Assembly (NCBI GenBank): GCA_021780935.1
Contig: JAJXXT010000130.1
Location: forward strand, 1 to 64,000
Direction of reading: 5' to 3'
Source: Pseudomonadota bacterium
Lineage (GTDB): Bacteria; Pseudomonadota; Alphaproteobacteria; Acetobacterales; Acetobacteraceae
Length of the DNA: 64,000 nt
In this document: positions 22,898 through 31,191 of the stretch, piece by piece
How the letters are laid out: every line of letters begins with the position of its first letter
How positions within the stretch are numbered: position 1 is the stretch's first letter
Notes under the pieces: generated by a model
Told to the model about the DNA's origin: nothing
Database searches by the model: none
The model's input: only the letters and a program-made list of their open reading frames with translations
Made by a program: the position numbers and the translations under genes

Positions 22898-25383
22898 CCT
22901 TCGAGGCATGCCTGGCGCACGTGGCGAGCGCCTACGGTGAGGCAATGAGCCGCGATGGCGCGCGGCGGGTGATGGAACGTGTCGACGAGCGGGCGCAGCG
23001 GCTCGAGATGCTGCAGGGGCTCGACCGCGCCGAGGCGCTGCGCCAAGCGGTCGAGCAGCTGCGGGCCGAGGACGACGCGGCGGCGGTGATCGCCAAGCGC
23101 AACCAGGCGATGAACCTGCGCCTGCGCCTCGGCAGGCGCGCCAGCCTGATGAACAGCGCGCCGCGCCCGGGCCACGAGCCCGACCTGGCCGCCGCGATCG
23201 GCGCCTCGATCCACGGCGATTATTCCGGAAGGTTTGGCGCGCGCAACTCGGCCGAGGCGCGCTGGCACGCGAGGCTGAACGAGACCGGCGGCGCGATGAC
23301 CGCCGAACTCGGCCGCGCCGGGCTGCTGCGCGTGGTGCGCAACGGGCTGCTCGACCGAAAATGGGGATGGGAACTGTGGAACCTGTCCCACGCGGTGATG
23401 GGCACGGAGGCCGAGAAGCCGATGGTGACCGGGGACCCGATCGCGCGGCGCATCGCCGAGATCGTGCACAAATACCAGATGCTGGCGCGCGAGCGGCTGA
23501 ACAAGGCCGGCGCCTGGGTCGGCGATTATGCCGGCTATATCACCGCGACGGTGCACGACGCCGACCGCATCCGCCGCGCCGGCTTCGAGGCGTGGCGCGA
23601 TTTCATCCGCCCGCTGCTCGATCAGCGCACCTTCGACGACGCGGAGGCCGTCTCGCCGGCGGCGCAGGAGGAGATGCTGCGGCGGACCTGGCACGGGCTG
23701 GTGACCGGCGTCCACCTCTCCGACGAGGGCGGCGTGGGCTTCAAGGACCCGGCCTTCGCGGGGCCCGGCAACACCGCCGGGCGCGCCAGCCAGGCGCGGG
23801 TGCTGCATTTCCGCGATGCCGACGGATGGCTCGACTATCAGGAACGGTTCGGCAGCGGCAACCTGATGGAGCAGGTGGTGCGGGCGCTGGACCGCTCGGC
23901 GCGCCAGGAAAGCCTGATGGCGCGCTGGGGCACCAACCCCGAGGCGGAGTTCGACCAGGATATCCGCTTCCTCGCCGAGCATTACCGTGACAGCCACCCC
24001 GAGAGCGTGATCCGGCTGCGCTCGGCCGAGCCCTCCCTGCGCGCGCGCTTCGACTATCTGACCGGGCGGGCGAACATGCCGGTGCATTCCCTACTGGCGC
24101 GCATCGGCGCCGCGACGCGCGCGATCGTGGCCATGGGGCGGCTCGGGTTGGTGACGTTCACGCATCTCTCGACGCTGGCGACGAAGGCAGCGGAACTGCG
24201 CGAGATCGGCGTCGGGCCGGTCGAGCGGTATGCCAACTTCTTCACCTCCCTGCTGCCCTCGGGCGATGCGCTGCGCGAGGTGGAACACGCGCTGGGCGGC
24301 GGCATCGACATGATGCGGGGCGACATGCTGAGCCGGTTCGCCGCCGACGAGGCGATCCCCGGGCGGCTGGCGAAGATGGCCAACTGGTTCTTCAAGCTGA
24401 ACGGGCTGTCGTGGCTGATGGACGCGCAGCGCACCGGCATGATGAGCGCCGTCGCGGCGCATCTCGGCAGCGCGCTGGGCACCGAGTTCGACGCGCTCGA
24501 CGTCAACCGCGCGCGGCTGCTACGGGTGCACGGCATCGCGCCGCTGGAATGGGAGGCGCTGGGGCGCGTGCAGGCGGCAGAAGCCGACGGGCGCCTCTAT
24601 CTCACGCCCGACATGGCGCTGAAAACCGGGCTCGCCAACAGCGACGACCTGGCGCTGCGGCTGCACGCGATGATGGCCGACGAGGCCGACCGGGCGATCG
24701 TGAGGCCCGGCATCCGCGAACGCGCGGCGGTTTATGGCGGCCAGCGGCCGGGCACGCCGATCGGCGAGATGCTGCGGTTTCTGGCTCAGTTCAAGCTGTG
24801 GGGCATCGCCTCCGCGCGGCAGATGGTCGGGCGCATGGCCGACCCCGAACGCTCGCTCGGCTGGAAGACCCAAGGCATGGTCGAACTCGCCGTGGCGACG
24901 ACGATGGCCGGCTATGCGGCCATGACCCTGAAGCAACTGGTAAAGGGCGAGAACGCGCACCCGCTCGATACCCCTGGGCATGTGTGGGATGCGTTCGGCG
25001 CCGCGCTGGCGCAGGGCGGCGGCTACGGCGTGCTCGGCGATTATCTGTTCGGGTCGCTCAACCGTTTCGGCCAGAGCCCGGCCGATAGCCTGGCGGGCCC
25101 CGTGGGGGGCCAGACGGCAAGTGAAATATTCACCATCTACAACGACATCAAGGCGGGTAAGTTTCACCTCGTGCCACCGCACCTGCTGCGGGTGACGGTG
25201 GATAACACGCCGTTCGCCAACGTGTTCTTTCTGCGCACGGCGCTCGACTTCCTGTTTCTGCATTCGCTGGAGGAGACGCTGTCGCCCGGCTACCTGGAGC
25301 GGCAGGTGCACCAGACGCTGAAGAACACCGGCCAGACGTACTGGCTGGCGCCGACCATCCATGTGCCGCTGTTCGGGAGATAG
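22894..25383 (+). CDS. Very large internal virion/ejection protein
   Basis: 829 residues from the ATG that overlaps the previous stop. Mostly helical. The N-terminal 80 residues form a charged helix. The middle shows RARFDYLTGRANMPVHSLLA and FFTSLLPSGDALREVEHALGG, and the C-terminal part has hydrophobic helices (near LAVATTMAGYAAMTLKQLVK and VFFLRTALDFLFLHSLEE). Similar large proteins occupy this place in podovirus prophages as DNA ejection or polyvalent-protein components. I do not see catalytic motifs. It is the last of four internal virion genes. Confidence 0.7.
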   Translation: MTFEACLAHVASAYGEAMSRDGARRVMERVDERAQRLEMLQGLDRAEALRQAVEQLRAEDDAAAVIAKRNQAMNLRLRLGRRASLMNSAPRPGHEPDLAAAIGASIHGDYSGRFGARNSAEARWHARLNETGGAMTAELGRAGLLRVVRNGLLDRKWGWELWNLSHAVMGTEAEKPMVTGDPIARRIAEIVHKYQMLARERLNKAGAWVGDYAGYITATVHDADRIRRAGFEAWRDFIRPLLDQRTFDDAEAVSPAAQEEMLRRTWHGLVTGVHLSDEGGVGFKDPAFAGPGNTAGRASQARVLHFRDADGWLDYQERFGSGNLMEQVVRALDRSARQESLMARWGTNPEAEFDQDIRFLAEHYRDSHPESVIRLRSAEPSLRARFDYLTGRANMPVHSLLARIGAATRAIVAMGRLGLVTFTHLSTLATKAAELREIGVGPVERYANFFTSLLPSGDALREVEHALGGGIDMMRGDMLSRFAADEAIPGRLAKMANWFFKLNGLSWLMDAQRTGMMSAVAAHLGSALGTEFDALDVNRARLLRVHGIAPLEWEALGRVQAAEADGRLYLTPDMALKTGLANSDDLALRLHAMMADEADRAIVRPGIRERAAVYGGQRPGTPIGEMLRFLAQFKLWGIASARQMVGRMADPERSLGWKTQGMVELAVATTMAGYAAMTLKQLVKGENAHPLDTPGHVWDAFGAALAQGGGYGVLGDYLFGSLNRFGQSPADSLAGPVGGQTASEIFTIYNDIKAGKFHLVPPHLLRVTVDNTPFANVFFLRTALDFLFLHSLEETLSPGYLERQVHQTLKNTGQTYWLAPTIHVPLFGR

Positions 25384-25385
25384 CC

Positions 25386-25985
25386 ATGACGGTTTCGGCG
25401 ACCACACCAAGCGTGACCTACACCGGCAACGGCGTGACCACCGCCCTCGCGGTGCCGTTTCCGTTCTTTGCCGCGACCGATCTCGTGGTTTCGATTTATG
25501 ACAGCTCGACGCAGGCCGATGTCGCCGGCGTCACGCTGAACGGCGCCACCGGCTACGGCTACACCGTGACCGGCGCGGCGGACCCGACGGGTACCGGCGA
25601 GTTCACGTCCGGGACGGTGACGTTCGTCACCGCACCGACGGCGACGCAGACCGTTTCCATCGCGCGCGTGCTGGCGGCGACGCAGCCGAGCTCGTTTCCG
25701 ACGGCGGGCCCGTTTCAAGCGAAAGCCGTCGAAGCGGCGCTGGACCGGCTGACGATGCTGATGCAGCAGGCGGCGGCGCTGATCACCGGGAGCACCCCCT
25801 CCGGCGCCGCGCTGAACCTGCCGCCGTCCTACACCAAGACCACGCTGCCGGTGGGTGCCGCGGGCATGATCGTGCAGGTGAGCGACGCGGTGGCGGGCCT
25901 CGGATGGGGCGACATCTACGCGGGCGGCGGCGGCACTAACATGGTCGTGCGGTTCAACGGCACAAACTGGACGGTGATGGGATGA
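25386..25985 (+). CDS. Tail fibre protein / N-terminal adaptor
   Basis: 199 residues. The first 100 residues (TPSVTYTGNGVTTALAVPFP, then VTLNGATGYGYTVTGAADPT) resemble the virion-binding N-terminal domain of T7-type tail fibres (gp17 N-domain). After it comes a helix with AKAVEAALDRLTMLMQQAAA and a short Gly/Ala stretch. The protein is much shorter than a complete fibre, so it probably acts as an adaptor carrying the tailspike encoded next. ATGA overlap with that gene supports coupled synthesis. Confidence 0.75.
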   Translation: MTVSATTPSVTYTGNGVTTALAVPFPFFAATDLVVSIYDSSTQADVAGVTLNGATGYGYTVTGAADPTGTGEFTSGTVTFVTAPTATQTVSIARVLAATQPSSFPTAGPFQAKAVEAALDRLTMLMQQAAALITGSTPSGAALNLPPSYTKTTLPVGAAGMIVQVSDAVAGLGWGDIYAGGGGTNMVVRFNGTNWTVMG

Positions 25986-28342
25986 GCAAACTGCTTCTCG
26001 GCGCGCTCGGCGCGCTGCTTTGGGCGACAATGGCCGCGGCGCAGGTGCCGCAGGCGACCATCGCGACGCTGCGCGCCTGGGTGCCGACCGGCGCCTATAG
26101 CCGCGTGGTGCATCTCGACGGCTACACCACGCCTGGTGATGGGGGAGGCGGCAACTGGATATGGAGCACCACCAGCACGGCGGCCGATGACGGGTGCGGC
26201 ACCATCAAGCCCTCTGCCGAAAGCGGCGCCGGGCGATGGCTGCGGGTGATCCCGGCTGCCGGGATCGACGTGCGCTCGTGCGGGGCGCAGATCACCGGAG
26301 CGCCGGGAGCGCCGACCGCCGACACGGCCGGACAGTTCGACAACACCGCGGCGCTGAACGCGGCCTGCGCCCTCGGCGTGCCGGTGCGGCTGCCGGCCGG
26401 GCAGTTCCACATCACGTCCGAAGTGGCGTGCTCTAATACCAAGTTCACCGGCGCAGGAGGGTTAAACGAAGAAACGGTTTTGACCGTCGGAAGCGACGCC
26501 AATTTGGGAGTGAGCTGCTACCTCAATCTGGCGCCGACCGCAGGCCAGCTTGGGACGCAGGCGCAGGATTTGGCGATCAACTTCTACCAGACCCCGACGC
26601 TGTCGGCGCCGAGCACGGCCAATATCAGCGGCAGCGCGCTCACGGTGGTAAGTGGGGCTACACCGACAGCCGGCGAGATGGTCGCGAGCCAATACACGAA
26701 CCCCGCGACGGTGCTGTCTGGGAGCGGCCCTTTCACGATGTCGAAGGGGGCAGGCGGCACGTACAATGGCGTGGTTGTTACCTATTGGCCCACCTTCACG
26801 GGCAGCATCAGCGGCAACACGCTGACGGTGACCTCGGGCTCCGTCGCGATCGGCGACATGCTGGCGGGCGACGGGGTGTTATCAGGGCAGTTCATCGTTT
26901 CGGGTTCCGGTTCGACCTGGACGGTCAGCCGCACTCAAGGCGTCGTGGTGCCCAACGAGACGATCGGCCTGATCGCGGGGCTGCGACAATACGCGCCGGC
27001 GATCTGCGGGACGCAGCCAGCCAATCGCCCGACGCTGGCGAACGTCAACATCGAGAACGCGATCACCGGGCTGAGCGTGCTGGTGAACGAGGCGTGGACG
27101 CTGACCGGGAAAATCAATATCGGCGCCTATGGTGTGCCGTTCATTGTGGACGGCCCGGAGGATTATTTTACGGCGCAGGATATTGAGTTGTGGAACTTCG
27201 GATCGCAGGCGAACACGACCAGCATGCCGATGTGGTTGCAGAGCCCGCAGGCCGAACTCGGCTACTGCGATGGGTGCCATATCCGCACGCTGGTCGCCTA
27301 TCGGCAGGGGCTGCGGCTCAACCCCAACTCCAGCTTCGACACGTCGGACACGATCGGCGATTTGCAGCTAGACGACGCGGGGACGCTCGATATTGAGCAC
27401 GGCACGCTGACCGTCGGCGCGCTGAACGTCGAGGTAAGCAACGGGCCGACGATCGTCATGAACGGGCTCGCGGACCCGTTTCACGCCCGGCTAAATGTCG
27501 GTGTCGCGAAGATCATCACGGACTCTCTTACCGGCGACATCGTCAATCACGGTGGCTATCTGACGATCGGGAGCGGGCAGATTGTCATGTATGCCTCGTC
27601 CTACACATCGCCGACCGCCGAGCCCCTCGTTATGACCGACGCCAACACGGCGGCCAGTGTGACGCAGATCAATAACGTCACTTATGACATGGCAGGCGGC
27701 GCGACCCTGACGCAGCCGATCGTCGTGCAGTCAGGCAACGGCTCAATTGTCATGCACAATTGGTCGCCGGAATCCGTGTGGGGAGCGACCGGCGTCGCGC
27801 TGATACAAATCGGCAACGACATTGTAAACAATTATATTAGTAACGTATTCCTTAATAACGAAAGCGGCGTCACGCCAGTATCGATAGTGATGAACCTTTC
27901 CGCTGTGCGCGGCTATTACGATTTTCCAGATGTGAACTTTCCAGTCACCATAACGCCGGCGTTTGCGACGCCGGGCAATAGCGTGCTGAACAACAATTCC
28001 AACGCCGGTTACTACAGATTGCTCGGGAACATGGTGCAGTTCGTCATATCTGATAATTTCATGATCACCCAGACGACGGCGAGCGGCGCTTTGCAGCTGA
28101 CCACGAACATGCCGGGGTTCAACCCAGATGGAGGGTATCCGCTGGCGCTGCCGATGTCCCTGTCCGGCCCGACCTTCCCGGCCGGAGAGGTGCCGTTTGC
28201 CCAAACGAACTCCCAGTCGTCGATGTTGCTCATGCCGATGTTAAACGTCAGTGGAGGCTCCCCCGTGACCTTCACGACCTCGAATATCCCGAGTGGCGTG
28301 CAGGAAGCGATCACCATCTCGGGCGAATATCCGGTTCGATAG
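25982..28342 (+). CDS. Tailspike / receptor-binding protein with a secretory-type N-terminus
   Basis: 786 residues. Residues 1-20 (MSKLLLGALGALLWATMAAA) form a textbook Sec signal peptide with an AAA-Q cleavage site, which is unusual for a virion protein. Following this are an attachment domain, a segment like pectate-lyase tailspikes (TAALNAACALGVPVRLPAGQ), and a beta-helix-type body. Two tandem homologous segments (about 205-260 and 261-320) share ISGxxLTVxSG and xxSGSGxxTxS patterns. Base composition falls in the last 600 nt (AT-rich near 27,810-27,860), a sign of recombination of the receptor-binding end. It should bind and perhaps depolymerise surface polysaccharide. Confidence 0.8.
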   Translation: MSKLLLGALGALLWATMAAAQVPQATIATLRAWVPTGAYSRVVHLDGYTTPGDGGGGNWIWSTTSTAADDGCGTIKPSAESGAGRWLRVIPAAGIDVRSCGAQITGAPGAPTADTAGQFDNTAALNAACALGVPVRLPAGQFHITSEVACSNTKFTGAGGLNEETVLTVGSDANLGVSCYLNLAPTAGQLGTQAQDLAINFYQTPTLSAPSTANISGSALTVVSGATPTAGEMVASQYTNPATVLSGSGPFTMSKGAGGTYNGVVVTYWPTFTGSISGNTLTVTSGSVAIGDMLAGDGVLSGQFIVSGSGSTWTVSRTQGVVVPNETIGLIAGLRQYAPAICGTQPANRPTLANVNIENAITGLSVLVNEAWTLTGKINIGAYGVPFIVDGPEDYFTAQDIELWNFGSQANTTSMPMWLQSPQAELGYCDGCHIRTLVAYRQGLRLNPNSSFDTSDTIGDLQLDDAGTLDIEHGTLTVGALNVEVSNGPTIVMNGLADPFHARLNVGVAKIITDSLTGDIVNHGGYLTIGSGQIVMYASSYTSPTAEPLVMTDANTAASVTQINNVTYDMAGGATLTQPIVVQSGNGSIVMHNWSPESVWGATGVALIQIGNDIVNNYISNVFLNNESGVTPVSIVMNLSAVRGYYDFPDVNFPVTITPAFATPGNSVLNNNSNAGYYRLLGNMVQFVISDNFMITQTTASGALQLTTNMPGFNPDGGYPLALPMSLSGPTFPAGEVPFAQTNSQSSMLLMPMLNVSGGSPVTFTTSNIPSGVQEAITISGEYPVR

Positions 28343-28609
28343 ATGAGCGACCGGCCGAAATCCTGGTTGTCCGAGCACGCCGGGGTGATGATGGCCGTGG
28401 TGATGACGGCCGGCTTTCTCTACGGGATCATTTCCTGGGCGGACGCGCAGACGACGAAGCTGACCGACCTGGCGAGCCGGGTCGCGGCGATCGAGCAGTC
28501 CCGCGAGGGCATGCGGGCCGCGTTGCAGGCCGAGGACGATCGGCTGTCGCGCATCGAGCAGAAGATCAACGACCTCGCCGCCTATCTCAAAGGGAACCCG
28601 CCGCCATGA
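28343..28609 (+). CDS. Small membrane protein with coiled coil (lysis module)
   Basis: 88 residues. One transmembrane segment (about 15-33: VMMAVVMTAGFLYGIISWA) is followed by a heptad-rich helix (LASRVAAIEQSREGMRAALQ to IEQKINDLAAYLKG). N-in membrane topology with a periplasmic coiled coil suits an i-spanin (Rz) or XhlA-like protein. It is encoded just before the endolysin with a 4-nt overlap, supporting a lysis role; the exact class is uncertain. Confidence 0.65.
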   Translation: MSDRPKSWLSEHAGVMMAVVMTAGFLYGIISWADAQTTKLTDLASRVAAIEQSREGMRAALQAEDDRLSRIEQKINDLAAYLKGNPPP

Positions 28610-29139
28610 GCCATTTCGGCGCGTGCTGGACCTTTACCCTCGCGCAGGAAGGAGGGTTCGCGGACGACCCGCAGGACCCCGGCGGGGCGACGAACTGGGG
28701 CATCACGCTCACCACGCTGCGGCACTTCCGTGGTGACAGAAACCTCGGCGTGCAGGCGATCCGCGACCTGACGATGGCGCAGGCGGCGCCGATCGCCCGC
28801 GCGCTCTACTGGCGGCCGATGGATTGCGAGGCGCTGCCGCCGGGTGCCGACCTGATGGTTTTCGATTTCGGGTTCAACGCCGGCCCGGGCACCTCGGCCG
28901 AGATGTTGCAGCGCCAGGTGGGCGCCGATGTCGATGGCGATATCGGGCCGCTGACGGTGCTGGCGACGCGCGGATGCGACCGCGTTGCCGTGATCCTCGG
29001 CCTCGCCGACCGGCAGACCGCCTACTACCGCGGGCTCGCGGACTTCCCGCGGTTCGGTGACGGCTGGCTGCGGCGCACGCGAGCGCGCCGCGACCTGGCG
29101 CTGAGCATGGCCGGCGCGCCACCGGCGACGACGGCATAG
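28606..29139 (+). CDS. Endolysin, GH108 N-acetylmuramidase family
   Basis: 177 residues. The N-terminus contains AQEGGFADDPQDPGGATNWG, the signature of glycoside hydrolase family 108, in which the Glu of EGG (residue 15) is the catalytic acid. The family's C-terminal peptidoglycan-binding region follows with FDFGFNAGPG and GADVDGDIGP. It cleaves the glycan backbone of peptidoglycan. There is no signal peptide, so release depends on a holin, for which candidates are encoded upstream (28343) and downstream (29344). Confidence 0.9.
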   Translation: MSHFGACWTFTLAQEGGFADDPQDPGGATNWGITLTTLRHFRGDRNLGVQAIRDLTMAQAAPIARALYWRPMDCEALPPGADLMVFDFGFNAGPGTSAEMLQRQVGADVDGDIGPLTVLATRGCDRVAVILGLADRQTAYYRGLADFPRFGDGWLRRTRARRDLALSMAGAPPATTA

Positions 29140-29148
29140 GAGGGAAGG

Positions 29149-29322
29149 ATGGCGAAGAAAAAATGGATCGGGCGCGCGACCAAGAACGCGCACGGGCAGT
29201 TCGCCGCCAAGGCGAAGCGCGCCGGCATGACGACGCGGCAATACGCCGCGAAGGAGCAGCACGCGCCTGGAAAACTCGGCCGCCAGGCGCGGCTCGCGAT
29301 GACGCTGATGAAGATGCGCTGA
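29149..29322 (+). CDS. 57-residue basic phage protein of a conserved small family
   Basis: The ATG at 29149 follows AGGAGGGAAGG. The product is basic, with KNAHGQFAAKAKRAGMTTRQ and then GKLGRQARLAMTLMKMR. Small proteins with the same HGxFxxKAxRAGMxTxxYA and GKxARLAxTLM pattern are common next to lysis genes of tailed phages, but no function has been fixed for them. I support the gene by its ribosome-binding site, pattern and position. Confidence 0.7.
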   Translation: MAKKKWIGRATKNAHGQFAAKAKRAGMTTRQYAAKEQHAPGKLGRQARLAMTLMKMR

Positions 29323-29343
29323 GTTCAACCGATGGAGGATGCG

Positions 29344-29634
29344 ATGCGTGGACTGCTGGTCTACCTGGACGCGCGGCTCGGCGAGAGCAGCACGTGGGCG
29401 TCGATTTCGGCCGCCCTGGTGGCGGCGCATATCAACGTTCCGCCAGGCCTGTGGACGCAGGTGACGCTGTGGGGCGCGATCCTCGCGGCCGGCGCCGGCG
29501 TGCTGCTGCGCGAGGCCGGCAACAAGCCGCCGGCGACGGTCGCGGCCGACGTGCTGGCGGTGCTCAAGGACGCGGTGACGACGGCACCGGCCGAGCCGGC
29601 AGCCGCCGCACCGCCGATGGGAGCCGCGTCGTGA
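29344..29634 (+). CDS. Holin-like membrane protein
   Basis: 96 residues from the ATG at 29344, which has GGAGG five bases upstream; an in-frame ATG at 29332 overlaps that site and is less likely. One hydrophobic segment (WGAILAAGAGVLL, about 38-52) lies beside an amphipathic stretch (STWASISAALVAAHINVPPG). The C-terminus is Ala/Pro-rich. The position next to the endolysin suggests a holin or holin-like protein with one or two membrane passes. The GTG start of the lipoprotein overlaps its stop. Confidence 0.55.
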   Translation: MRGLLVYLDARLGESSTWASISAALVAAHINVPPGLWTQVTLWGAILAAGAGVLLREAGNKPPATVAADVLAVLKDAVTTAPAEPAAAAPPMGAAS

Positions 29635-30116
29635 CGCGCGCAGCGCGGCGAGCGATCCTTGCCCTCGGCATGGCGCTGATGCTGGCGGCCTGCGCTGGCA
29701 CGACGAGCACGCAGGTGACGCAGTATGCCCAGGATGCGAACCTGATCGGCGCCGGGCTGAACGGCGCGGTGGCGGCGCTCAAGGCCGACCCGACCGTGAG
29801 CCCGGCCACGATCGGCGTGGTGAGTACCTACGTGGCGGCGGTGCAGACGGCGGCGCAGGAGGTGGCGACGGCCGCGAGCGCTAACGCGGCGCAGGGGCCG
29901 ACGGGGCAACTGGTGCAGGCGGTGAACGCCCTGGTAGCGGGGGCGAGCGGCATCGCAGTGCTGCCGCCCGACATCCGAACGATCTTCGCGGCGGCGTCGG
30001 CGCTGTTGCCGCCGATCGAGATCGCCGTTGGGCTGGCGCCGGCCGCCGGTGCGGCGCCGGCGGCGATGTCGCCGGACGAGGCACGGCTGCGGCTGGCTGC
30101 CGCCGCGCATCGGTGA
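29631..30116 (+). CDS. Prophage lipoprotein
   Basis: 161 residues from a GTG overlapping the preceding stop. A basic N-terminus (RAARR) leads to a hydrophobic segment ending in the lipobox LAAC (cysteine near residue 21), so the mature protein should be acylated and anchored in a membrane. The mature part is Ala/Val/Thr-rich, without large conserved motifs. Prophage lipoproteins of this kind are either o-spanins (normally smaller, proline-rich) or superinfection-exclusion proteins; the size and composition fit the latter slightly better. Confidence 0.65.
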   Translation: MTRAARRAILALGMALMLAACAGTTSTQVTQYAQDANLIGAGLNGAVAALKADPTVSPATIGVVSTYVAAVQTAAQEVATAASANAAQGPTGQLVQAVNALVAGASGIAVLPPDIRTIFAAASALLPPIEIAVGLAPAAGAAPAAMSPDEARLRLAAAAHR

Positions 30117-30886
30117 GGCGGTTCGGGGCGATCCACCGGCCCGCGCCAGCGACACCGCTGGCCCGGCTTGTGAACCTCGGGCAGCTCTACGTGCCACGCA
30201 CGGTGGATTGGCTGAGCTGGCGCGGGGCCGACGGCGACGCGCTGGGCAATGATCGCTTCGGCGATTGCGTGCCCTGCGCCGAGCTGCGGGCGATCGAGCT
30301 GCGGCGGGCCGTCGCGTGGGGCGATGCGTGGCGGCCGACGACGGCGGACGCGCTCGGGCTTTATGCGTCGTTGACCGGGTTTGATGCGGCGACGGGCCTC
30401 CCGGATGCAGGGACGCGCACCGACCTTGCGATGGCCGTCTGGGCGCAGCGTGGCATTCGCGCCGGGGCGCAATTTCTCGACCTCGTCGGGTGGGCGCCGG
30501 TGGACCCGGCCGACAGCGTGGAACTCGCCCAGACGCTGGACCATTTCGGGCCTCTGCAGCTGACGATGGAGATCGTGCCGGCGTGCCGCGAGCCAGAGAC
30601 CTGGGCCAGTGCGCCGGGCAGCGGTACCGGATGGGATGCCGGCGAAGCGGACGCGGAATGGCACCGCGTGTGCCTCGGCGCGTGGCATGACGGGACGATG
30701 GTGGTGCGAAGCTGGGGCGAGGATTATCCGCTGCACCCGGAATGGGCCGCGCGCTATGTCGTCGCGGTGGACGCGACCCTGTCGCGGGACTGGCTGGACG
30801 TGATGGACCGGGCGCCGGACGGGCTCGACTGGGACGCGCTGGCCGCGAGCATGCAGGCGCTGCGCCTGTCCGACACCGGCGGGTGA
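30113..30886 (+). CDS. Papain-like cysteine peptidase-type protein next to attachment site
   Basis: 257 residues from a GTG with a 4-nt overlap to the lipoprotein gene. The segment GNDRFGDCVPCAELRAIELR has the NDxxGDCxxxA form of the catalytic cysteine motif of papain/C39-like proteins. A later AEWHRVCLGAWHDG followed by MVVRSWGEDYPLHPEW supplies candidate His and Asn/Asp residues. There is no signal peptide. The gene is the last of the prophage, 40 nt before the tRNA fragment, the usual place for accessory (moron) genes. Peptidase activity is inferred from the motif. Confidence 0.6.
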   Translation: MRRFGAIHRPAPATPLARLVNLGQLYVPRTVDWLSWRGADGDALGNDRFGDCVPCAELRAIELRRAVAWGDAWRPTTADALGLYASLTGFDAATGLPDAGTRTDLAMAVWAQRGIRAGAQFLDLVGWAPVDPADSVELAQTLDHFGPLQLTMEIVPACREPETWASAPGSGTGWDAGEADAEWHRVCLGAWHDGTMVVRSWGEDYPLHPEWAARYVVAVDATLSRDWLDVMDRAPDGLDWDALAASMQALRLSDTGG

Positions 30887-30926
30887 TTGTTGGACGGCGC
30901 GCTGATGGAAACCAATGCCGAGTTGC

Positions 30927-30971
30927 TTCGTAATCAGCAGGTCGTCAGTTCAATCCTGACCGTCGGCACCA
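30927..30971 (+). other. 3' fragment of tRNA-Thr(CGT): prophage right attachment site
   Basis: These 45 nt match the 3' end of a tRNA-Thr. They contain anticodon loop TTCGTAA (anticodon 30929-30931), anticodon-stem 3' half TCAGC, a perfect T arm (GTCAG, loop TTCAATC, CTGAC at 30944-30960), acceptor 3' strand CGTCGGC, discriminator A and CCA at 30969-30971. The sequence 5' of 30927 cannot form the anticodon or D stems. The gene is therefore truncated, as expected at the distal end of an element integrated into a tRNA 3' end. Confidence 0.85.
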
Positions 30972-31191
30972 TCAAGATCAGTAAGTTCGAATGCCCTGGG
31001 GATGATCGGCGCGGCGAAGCCGCCGCCCGTTGAGCCCGGTCCGTGCCACATCGCCCACCGGGCGATGTCGTGCACCCGCTTCTGTCACCGTTTCCCGCCG
31101 GGCGCCCGAACCAGCCATCAGCAGGTCGGTGGTCATTCCCACGGGCACTGCGGTGGCCGAGGCGCACCGAGATCGGCTAGACGGATTGACG
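30972..31191. other. Host junction region upstream of tamA, with a 9-bp inverted repeat
   Basis: No gene is supported between the attachment site and tamA. A perfect inverted repeat, ACATCGCCC - ACC - GGGCGATGT, lies at 31048-31068; a smaller GCGGC-GAA-GCCGC hairpin precedes it near 31014-31026. No clear -35/-10 pair was found. The inverted repeat could be an operator or a terminator of the upstream host or phage transcription unit. Confidence 0.5.

Larger units (their letters stand above)
1..30971 (+). mobile_element. Prophage (right part; T7/BPP-1-like podovirus), left end outside window
   Basis: A continuous run of + strand genes carries primase, helicase-like ATPase, terminase, connector, scaffold, capsid, tail, internal virion, tailspike and endolysin functions. 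Most genes are joined by 1 to 4-nt start/stop overlaps. The run ends at a 45-nt 3' fragment of tRNA-Thr, after which host genes begin. No integrase, repressor or RNA polymerase gene is inside the window, so these and the intact tRNA should lie to the left. The morphogenesis order is the one known for T7-like and Bordetella BPP-1-like podoviruses. One probable frameshift (near 18,915) is the only damage seen, so the element may be close to functional. Confidence 0.93.

Noticed and set aside
25386..28342. Diversity-generating retroelement like that of phage BPP-1
   Set aside because: The structural module resembles BPP-1, but no reverse transcriptase gene or template/variable repeat pair was found in the window.
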